Origin: Pseudomonadota bacterium
Lineage (GTDB): Bacteria; Pseudomonadota; Alphaproteobacteria; Rhizobiales; Devosiaceae
Length of the DNA: 5,281 nt
Reading direction: 5' to 3'
Assembly: GCA_023433775.1 (NCBI GenBank)
Contig: JAEYTY010000053.1
Coordinates: 1-5,281, forward strand
Numbering within the stretch: the first letter of the stretch is position 1; every line of letters begins with the position of its first letter. Under the pieces are notes generated by a model. It ran no database searches. It was not told where the DNA came from and saw nothing but the letters and a program-made list of their open reading frames with translations. Of the stretch, positions 1-3,971 are shown piece by piece. A program made the position numbers and the translations under genes.

Positions 1-489
1 GGCCCAGGGATGGGTCTTGGCCACCAGTTCATCATCGCCGATGTCGCGAATGGAAAGGGGGCCTTCTTCGCGCAGCCTTTTGGTCATGGCGCTGATTTCT
101 GCCCTGGTCACCGTGCCGAACCAGGCACTGGGCCTGTCGCGATAGGCTTTCATTGCCGGCAGGAAATAGGGGAGGTCCACCGCGGGCACATAGCTCAGCG
201 CATGGGTCCAATATTCGAACACCGATTTTTCCGCCGATTGCAGATGAGCAAGATCGACGCGCCGATAATCGGGAATGCGGGAAAAGAGAATGTGGTGGTG
301 ACAGCGCTCGATCACATGGATCGTATCGATCTGCACATAGCCCAGATGTGCAATGGCCTCCCGCGCAGCATCGGGGCCGGAGCCGAAAGGCGTGGTCTCA
401 TCAAGACGCTGGGCACGCAGCCAAATGGCACGGGCCTGGCTGGGGCTGAGGGAGAGAGGCTTTTTGGCCAAGGCAATATCCGGAATCAC
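1..489 (-). CDS. YcaQ-type winged-helix DNA glycosylase, N-terminal part (runs off the left edge)
   Basis: The minus strand reads open for 163 codons from a GTG at 489 to the window edge, so the C-terminal half is missing. The start region contains LSLSPSQARAIWLRAQRL (residues about 12-29), then LGYVQIDTIHVIERCHHH (49-66), IPDYR (72-76) and FEYWTHALSYVP (91-102). I recognise these as hallmarks of the YcaQ (HTH_42, formerly DUF1006) family. E. coli YcaQ is a DNA glycosylase that unhooks interstrand crosslinks. Its catalytic Gln-x-Asp motif would be Q53-I-D55 here. Cytoplasmic DNA repair is therefore inferred. I chose GTG at 489 because it leaves the usual short N-terminus and lies about 28 bases below the transcription start expected from a candidate promoter. 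An in-frame TTG at 523-525 falls inside that promoter's -10 box, and a TAG lies further upstream. No strong Shine-Dalgarno is visible. Its specificity cannot be judged without the rest of the protein. Confidence 0.88.
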   Translation of the reverse strand, partial: MIPDIALAKKPLSLSPSQARAIWLRAQRLDETTPFGSGPDAAREAIAHLGYVQIDTIHVIERCHHHILFSRIPDYRRVDLAHLQSAEKSVFEYWTHALSYVPAVDLPYFLPAMKAYRDRPSAWFGTVTRAEISAMTKRLREEGPLSIRDIGDDELVAKTHPWA

Positions 490-523
490 AGGGGACGGCG
501 CGGATCGCCGTGACGACCCAGAC

Positions 524-552
524 AATATCGCTCTACCGTCAGCCGCTGTCAG
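524..552 (-). promoter_or_regulatory. candidate sigma-70-type promoter for the YcaQ-like gene
   Basis: On the minus strand, CTGACA (552-547) is followed after exactly 17 bases by GATATT (529-524). This is close to a housekeeping -35/-10 pair. Transcription would begin near 517, leaving a leader of about 28 bases before the GTG at 489. It lies in the 114-base region between two divergent genes, so it could also affect the VWA gene. This is a pattern match only. Confidence 0.38.
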
Positions 553-603
553 CAGCTAAACTTCCGACCGTTTTTTCAGGCAATGTTGGGGATTTGACGG
601 ACA

Positions 604-1935
604 ATGCGGAAAATCGCTTTTGCAGCAGCCTTTGTGGTGGGCATGGCCGGCGCCGCCATGGCGCAGACGGCCACCACACTCGTCATAATGGATGGCTCGG
701 GCTCTATGTGGGGCCAGATCGATGGTCGCACCAAGCTCGAAATCGCCCGTGAAACGGCGCAACAGGTGCTGACCGGCCTGTCGGCGGAGCAGAATATCGG
801 CCTCATGGCCTATGGCCACCGCGAGCGCGGCAATTGCGCCGATATCGAGCTGGTTGTGCCGCCCGGTCCCGGCACGGGGGCAGACATTGCTGCTTCGGTT
901 GCCTCAATGCGCTTCCAGGGCAAGACCCCGATCAGCGAATCGCTGCGCCAGGCCGCATCCGTGCTCCGGTCCGAAGAAATGGCCGCCACAGTGGTTCTGG
1001 TCACCGACGGCATCGAGACCTGCGAAGCCGATCCCTGCGCGGTGGCCGCCGAGCTCGAAGCAGCGGGCGTCGATTTCACCGCGCATGTCATCGGCTTCGG
1101 CCTCAGCCGCGAAGAGGGCGCACAACTGACCTGCATCGCCAAGAACACCGGCGGCGCCTATTTCGATGCCGGCGATGGCGCAAGCCTTGCCGAAGCACTG
1201 ACGCAATCGGTCACCGCCATGGTCGAGCAGATGCCGCCGTCTCCGGCAGAAGAGCCCGAACCCCTGGAAGAGACCAATCACTATCCCGGTGCGCTGATCA
1301 TGCCCGGCGTGGCACTGGCCACAACCGGTTATGCCTTCGGCCCGGCCGCGGACAATCCGGCCGAGGTGGATTTCCCCGCCGATGGCACAATTGCCCAGTG
1401 CCAGGCCGCTTGTGACGGTGATGGCCTATGCGGCTCGTGGCGCTATGAGCCGGTCGGCAGCAATTTCGTCGACCATGCGCGCTGCTTCGTCTTCAATCCG
1501 CAAACCGAGTTCGACGTCACCCATTACGACGCAGAATCGGGCTGGGCCTCAGGCATGAAGGAGGGTGTTGTGGGCCTGCTGCGCCCCTATGTTGCTCTGG
1601 GCCAGACCAAGGTGAAGGCCAGCCTGTCCGTGCCCGAACCTGTCGCGCCGGGCGCAGAATTCACCGTGCTCTGGAACGGCCCGGCCAATGAGGGTGACTG
1701 GGTCGATCTCGTGCCCGTCGGGCACACGGACCATTCAGGCGAACTCTCCTACTTCTATGTCAACGACACCATCGAGCGCACTGACAGGCCCGAAGGCGCC
1801 GGCACGCTGACTGCTCCAGCCGAGGCGGGCGATTATGAATTGCGCTATGTGCTGGGCCGCGGCGTCGACCGCCGCACCGTCCTGACCGTGCCCATCACCA
1901 TAGGTGGCAGCGGCCCCGCGACGGCGGCGAGGTAG
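604..1935 (+). CDS. secreted von Willebrand factor A domain protein with PAN/apple-like domain
   Basis: This is a complete 443-residue protein. Residues 1-20 form a Sec signal peptide ending AMA before Q21, so it is probably periplasmic or secreted. Residues about 24-208 form a VWA domain with a full metal-ion-dependent adhesion site: DGSGS (30-34), T108 in GKTPI, and D135 in VTDGIE. Cysteines 78, 140, 145 and 177 could form disulfides. A short Pro/Glu linker (211-223) leads to a PAN/apple-like segment (about 226-320) with C266, C270, C276 and C294 and the pattern CQAAC...CGSWRYEP. The C-terminal 336-433 resembles the beta-sandwich seen in alphaproteobacterial VWA proteins (VLWNGPANEGDWVDLVP, TAPAEAGDYELRYVLG). 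The likely role is metal-dependent binding of a protein or surface ligand; the ligand is unknown. A purine-rich GGGGA (588-592) lies 11 bases before the ATG. An upstream in-frame ATG at 583 hits a stop after four codons, so 604 is the start. The gene is divergent from the YcaQ-like gene and followed by a hairpin. Confidence 0.9.
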   Translation: MRKIAFAAAFVVGMAGAAMAQTATTLVIMDGSGSMWGQIDGRTKLEIARETAQQVLTGLSAEQNIGLMAYGHRERGNCADIELVVPPGPGTGADIAASVASMRFQGKTPISESLRQAASVLRSEEMAATVVLVTDGIETCEADPCAVAAELEAAGVDFTAHVIGFGLSREEGAQLTCIAKNTGGAYFDAGDGASLAEALTQSVTAMVEQMPPSPAEEPEPLEETNHYPGALIMPGVALATTGYAFGPAADNPAEVDFPADGTIAQCQAACDGDGLCGSWRYEPVGSNFVDHARCFVFNPQTEFDVTHYDAESGWASGMKEGVVGLLRPYVALGQTKVKASLSVPEPVAPGAEFTVLWNGPANEGDWVDLVPVGHTDHSGELSYFYVNDTIERTDRPEGAGTLTAPAEAGDYELRYVLGRGVDRRTVLTVPITIGGSGPATAAR

Positions 1936-1941
1936 CCACGT

Positions 1942-1978
1942 GGCCGCCGGGATGCCCGGCGGCCTCAGCCGCTTGTTT
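1942..1978 (+). terminator. strong GC hairpin after the VWA gene, probable terminator
   Basis: Positions 1942-1951 and 1955-1964 are perfectly complementary: a 10-bp stem, nearly all G-C, with a 3-base ATG loop, beginning 7 bases after the stop codon. The following T-tract is weak and broken (CTTGTTT, 1972-1978), so it may end transcription poorly or with Rho. On the minus strand no T-run follows. The reading frame of the neighbouring GIY-YIG relic continues straight through it. Confidence 0.6.
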
Positions 1979-2186
1979 GCAAAGGCCCGGCCTGACGCGA
2001 ACTTCAGATATTTCTCAAAGGCAAAGGCGCGCTCGGCACTCGAAAACCCGAGATAGGTCTTGATAACCCATGGCTTGAATTTGGAGGTATAGGAAACCTG
2101 CCGGAATTGTGCTGGCTAAGCTTTGAGCGGAGATCAGCTGTTGTGCCGACATAATGCCGCTCAGAATTGCTGTCGCTGCACAGCAG
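1966..2186 (-). pseudogene. decayed GIY-YIG nuclease gene (frameshifted, no start or stop)
   Basis: Two minus-strand frames together spell a GIY-YIG superfamily protein. The first part, 2186 down to about 2097, reads LLCSDSNSERHYVGTTADLR, then SKLSQHNSGR. The second, from 2097 down to 1966 in the next frame, reads VSYTSKFKPWVIKTYLGF, then SSAERAFAFEKYLKFASG and RAFANKRL. Small bacterial GIY-YIG proteins carry the series YVG, DLxxRL, HN, GxxxHTxKFxPW, FExYLKSGSGxAFxxKRL, so the order and spacing match. The break is at 2095-2099 and is explained by loss of one G from AGGGTT. The GIY-like first strand and a start codon are not found, since an in-frame TGA lies at 2208-2210. The usual catalytic Arg of the DLxxRL motif is Lys. 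After KRL no stop occurs and the frame enters the VWA terminator. I infer a dead relic; a sequencing error could explain the frameshift but not the missing ends. No function is claimed. Confidence 0.75.
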
Positions 2187-2274
2187 CTCGCCTTTCGAGC
2201 GTAGCTCTCAAGGCCTTGTTGCTTTCGATCGCTTCTCTGAAGCGCCCGATCTGCTACGCAGACCAGCGGCGAAG

Positions 2275-2350
<76 letters not shown>

Positions 2351-2376
2351 ATTTGCCTTTGCGGCATTCTGGTGGG

Positions 2377-2399
2377 TTCAGCGGTGTGAACCGGCTGAA
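2377..2399 (+). other. hairpin with GNRA-type tetraloop on the plus strand
   Basis: On the plus strand TTCAGCGGT (2377-2385) pairs with ACCG and CTGAA (2390-2399) around the loop GTGA, with a single bulged G at 2394. This gives nine pairs closed by a GNRA-class tetraloop. A simpler alternative is the perfect 6-bp pair GGTTCA/TGAACC (2375-2380 with 2387-2392). The hairpin lies between the tRNA and a plus-strand terminator-like hairpin, with no plus-strand gene present. Read on the minus strand the loop is TCAC, which is not GNRA. Confidence 0.4.
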
Positions 2400-2408
2400 G
2401 CGAGGCGG

Positions 2409-2437
2409 AACCTATTGGATGAAGTGGCACCGCGCAA
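2409..2437 (-). promoter_or_regulatory. weak candidate promoter for tRNA-Ala
   Basis: On the minus strand TTGCGC (2437-2432) is followed after 17 bases by TAGGTT (2414-2409) and then a GC-rich stretch, as is common at stable-RNA promoters. Transcription would start about 50 bases before the tRNA 5' end. Both hexamers are poor matches, and the -35 box overlaps the 2436-2453 hairpin. Read-through from the FYDLN gene is the alternative. Confidence 0.22.
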
Positions 2438-2456
2438 GTGCATAAATGCACTTTTT
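2436..2456 (+). terminator. intrinsic terminator-like hairpin, plus-strand orientation
   Basis: AAGTGCA (2436-2442) and TGCACTT (2447-2453) form a perfect 7-bp stem with loop TAAA, running into five T residues (2452-2456). This is a textbook Rho-independent terminator for plus-strand transcripts. It lies after the stop of the minus-strand FYDLN gene, but on that strand the stem is followed by GCGCGG rather than a T-run. A second ATGCAC at 2459-2464 could pair with GTGCAT (2438-2443) as a competing stem. Confidence 0.5.
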
Positions 2457-2503
2457 AGATGCACCGGGCAGCAGACCCGCCCGGCACAGAAACGTCAATG
2501 AAA

Positions 2504-2908
2504 TCAGCGGTCTTCGTCGTCGTTGACGTCAAAGCCGAGGCCATCGTCCTCGTCTTCGTCCTCTTCGAGGAAGACGTCTTCTTCGTCATCGGCCAGCTCT
2601 TCGTCGACCTCGACATCCTCGACGTCTGGAATATCCTCGTCGCCGGTTTCTTCGGCGTCGGCGTCTTCAAGGCTGACGATTTCCGGCGCTGCGGGATCGG
2701 CAACGTCTTCCACTTCCTCGATCTCGTCTTCGTCGTCGGCCTTGCGGGCAACCATGGCCGCGGCCTTGCCGGTCAACAGCTGCTCGAAATAGGAGCGGGG
2801 ATAGGACTTGCCCGTATAGGGCGAGACAATCGGGTCGAGGTTCAGGTCGTAGAACTTCTTTCCCGTATCGGGATCGGTCCGCTTGGTGCCGCGGTCAGAG
2901 GTGGCCAT
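2504..2908 (-). CDS. FYDLN acid domain protein (TIGR02300 family)
   Basis: This is a complete 134-residue protein. The N-terminus carries RGTKR (6-10), GKKFYDLN (16-23) and SPYTG (29-33), which identify the TIGR02300 or FYDLN-acid family of alphaproteobacteria. Its biochemical role is unknown. Residues 58-134 are extremely acidic (about 44 of 77 are Asp or Glu), probably a disordered polyanionic tail that could bind basic partners or mimic nucleic acid; that is inference. The zinc-ribbon-like cysteines of some family members are absent: the protein contains no Cys, with D12 and S29 where CP would occur. There is no signal peptide or membrane segment, so it is cytoplasmic. The ATG at 2908 follows GAGG (2920-2917) with 8 bases between. 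tRNA-Ala lies downstream on the same strand and cmk is divergent. The acidic codons produce the TCG/TCT-rich plus-strand stretch at 2505-2740. Confidence 0.92.
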   Translation of the reverse strand: MATSDRGTKRTDPDTGKKFYDLNLDPIVSPYTGKSYPRSYFEQLLTGKAAAMVARKADDEDEIEEVEDVADPAAPEIVSLEDADAEETGDEDIPDVEDVEVDEELADDEEDVFLEEDEDEDDGLGFDVNDDEDR

Positions 2909-2983
2909 TTCTCATGCCTCGTCGAATGAAGGAATGCGGGGCGCCACAATATAGGCTGCGCCCATTTCGGTTCGTCCGGTTAT

Positions 2984-3028
2984 GGGCAAAGCCGGACGCT
3001 GTCAAACGCAAAATGCTTGGCTTTGCCC
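2984..3028. repeat. perfect 10-bp inverted repeat between the FYDLN gene and cmk
   Basis: GGGCAAAGCC (2984-2993) and GGCTTTGCCC (3019-3028) are exact reverse complements separated by 25 bases. They lie in the 223-base region between divergent genes (2909-3131). A TTGACA-like hexamer facing the FYDLN gene (3005-3000) falls between the arms, so a protein bound at both arms could affect that promoter. A minus-strand CTATAT (2954-2949) could be a -10 box but has no good -35. It could also be an RNA hairpin with a long loop. Nothing else gene-like was seen in this region. Confidence 0.45.
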
Positions 3029-3119
3029 TGTGGCGCCTCATGGCGCAGCCCTTGCCCAATCGGGCTGGCCCGGCTATCGCCTGTGATCAGCGCTCCAACG
3101 GGGCGGTAAACCCATGGGC

Positions 3120-3126
3120 GGAGGAG
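3120..3126 (+). promoter_or_regulatory. Shine-Dalgarno that sets the cmk start
   Basis: GGAGGAG ends 5 bases before the ATG at 3132. An in-frame ATG at 3114 lies upstream of this site, would add six residues (MGGGAV) before the conserved MIIAVDGP start, and has no comparable ribosome-binding site. The start at 3132 is therefore preferred. Confidence 0.85.
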
Positions 3127-3131
3127 CTGTC

Positions 3132-3785
3132 ATGATCATTGCCGTGGACGGACCTGCCGCCTCGGGAAAGGGTACGCTGGCCTCGGGTCTGGCGCGTCAT
3201 TATGGCCTGCCGCATCTCGATACCGGCCTGCTCTACCGCGCGGTGGGGCTGGCGGTCGGCGATTATGAGGACAGGCCCGAATTTGAGACCGAGGCCATTG
3301 CTGCGGCGCAGGCGCTTGATGCCAGTCATTTGACCGATACCGAGCAGCTCACCGCCGCGCGCACCGGCGTTCTTGCCAGCAAGGTGGCCGTATTCGGGCC
3401 GGTGCGGCAGGCGCTGTTTGATTTCCAGCGCAATTTTGCCACCCAGCCCGGCGGGGCCGTGCTGGACGGACGCGATATCGGCACGAAAATCTGCCCCGAT
3501 GCGGATGTGAAGCTCTTCATCCAGGCCGACAGCAAGGCGCGCATGGAGCGCCGGGCGCGGCAGCTGGAAGCCCGGGGCGAAGTGGTGGACCGTTATGCGC
3601 TCTACCATCAGATCGAGGAACGCGACGCCCGCGACATGATGAACCCCCATGGCGGCTTCTATAAAGCGGATGACGCGCACTTGCTCGATACGACACTTCT
3701 GGGTATAGAGGCCGCACTCCGCGCCGCCGTCACGATTGTTGATGGGACAATGGCGCTCAAGGCAGGCGGGCCAAAACCCTCCTAA
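3132..3785 (+). CDS. cmk: (d)CMP kinase (cytidylate kinase)
   Basis: This 217-residue cytoplasmic enzyme transfers phosphate from ATP to CMP or dCMP, supplying CDP and dCDP for nucleic acid and lipid synthesis. The P-loop is GPAASGKGT (7-15). The CMP-binding LDTGLLYRAV (29-38) matches the family TGxxYRA motif, and VLDGRDIGT (110-118) is the DGRDIGT signature. A basic lid-like stretch MERRARQLEARGE (138-150) and the ERDARD segment (163-168) are followed by DAHLLDTT (181-188). The length fits the short bacterial type. One oddity: where E. coli has RDDRDRNR, this protein has RDARDMMN and then HGGFYKAD, so the position I align with catalytic-region Arg188 is Asn. It is followed after 186 bases by rpsA, the usual partner. 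aroA is not directly upstream, unlike in many relatives. The start is set by the GGAGGAG site. Confidence 0.96.
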   Translation: MIIAVDGPAASGKGTLASGLARHYGLPHLDTGLLYRAVGLAVGDYEDRPEFETEAIAAAQALDASHLTDTEQLTAARTGVLASKVAVFGPVRQALFDFQRNFATQPGGAVLDGRDIGTKICPDADVKLFIQADSKARMERRARQLEARGEVVDRYALYHQIEERDARDMMNPHGGFYKADDAHLLDTTLLGIEAALRAAVTIVDGTMALKAGGPKPS

Positions 3786-3795
3786 TTTCCTCCTT

Positions 3796-3865
3796 GGGCC
3801 CAGCGCCTCGACAGTCACGTCTTATGTGACGGCCCGGAAAGAAAACTATCCGATCATCCTGTCAC
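3796..3865 (+). promoter_or_regulatory. possible structured leader between cmk and rpsA, with competing stems
   Basis: GTCAC (3814-3818) pairs with GTGAC (3826-3830) around a 7-base loop, and outside it GGGCC (3796-3800) can pair with GGCCC (3831-3835). A second GTCAC at 3861-3865 could instead pair with the same GTGAC, extended by a G-U and a G-C pair. The two folds exclude each other, as in an attenuator or autoregulatory leader. No T-run follows, so it is not a standard terminator. A role in controlling S1 synthesis is only an inference. I found no convincing promoter for rpsA in the 3786-3971 gap. Confidence 0.3.
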
Positions 3866-3890
3866 CGCGGCGGAATTCCGTGCGCCGGCT

Positions 3891-3908
3891 TCTGGCATTT
3901 GCGCCAGA
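3891..3908 (+). repeat. short perfect hairpin upstream of rpsA
   Basis: TCTGGC (3891-3896) and GCCAGA (3903-3908) form a 6-bp stem with loop ATTTGC, 63 bases before the rpsA start. It may be part of the same 5' leader as the hairpin at 3814-3830. It does not cover the ribosome-binding site. Confidence 0.35.
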
Positions 3909-3959
3909 CAGCGGGTCCGTTGCCGACAGGATCTTAAACCCCAAACCACCGGCGCCACT

Positions 3960-3963
3960 GGAG
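3960..3963 (+). promoter_or_regulatory. Shine-Dalgarno that sets the TTG start of rpsA
   Basis: GGAG lies 8 bases before TTG at 3972, in an A-rich stretch (GAGAAAAGATTT). The next in-frame candidates, GTG at 3987 and ATG at 4011, have no such site in front and would cut into the usual S1 N-terminal region, so TTG is preferred. Confidence 0.75.
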
Positions 3964-3971
3964 AAAAGATT

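Noticed and set aside
10..513. 167-codon plus-strand open frame
   Set aside because: It is the antisense shadow of the YcaQ-like gene, whose minus-strand translation shows clear family motifs; the plus frame has none.
834..1415. 193-codon plus-strand frame inside the VWA gene
   Set aside because: Its product is Arg-rich and repeat-poor, typical of an out-of-frame reading of GC-rich coding DNA; the VWA frame has a signal peptide and MIDAS.
2459..2929. 156-codon plus-strand hydrophobic-looking frame
   Set aside because: It is the complement of the acidic FYDLN gene; Asp/Glu codons read antisense give Val/Phe/Leu-rich sequence that mimics membrane segments.
3031..3046. direct repeat TGGCGC spaced by CTCA
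   Set aside because: Two 6-base copies in GC-rich DNA are not significant, and there is no CRISPR-like array anywhere in the window.
3041..3056. sigma-54-like TGGCGC-N5-TTGCC upstream of cmk
   Set aside because: The spacing fits -24/-12 elements, but the -24 box lacks the usual TGGCAC, no enhancer site is seen, and sigma-54 control of cmk-rpsA would be surprising.
3087..3818. 243-codon minus-strand frame opposite cmk
   Set aside because: cmk has all kinase motifs and a strong ribosome-binding site; the antisense product matches nothing I recognise.
3871..3880. 10-bp palindrome CGGAATTCCG
   Set aside because: It is short, isolated and expected by chance at this scale; no partner site or known operator matches.
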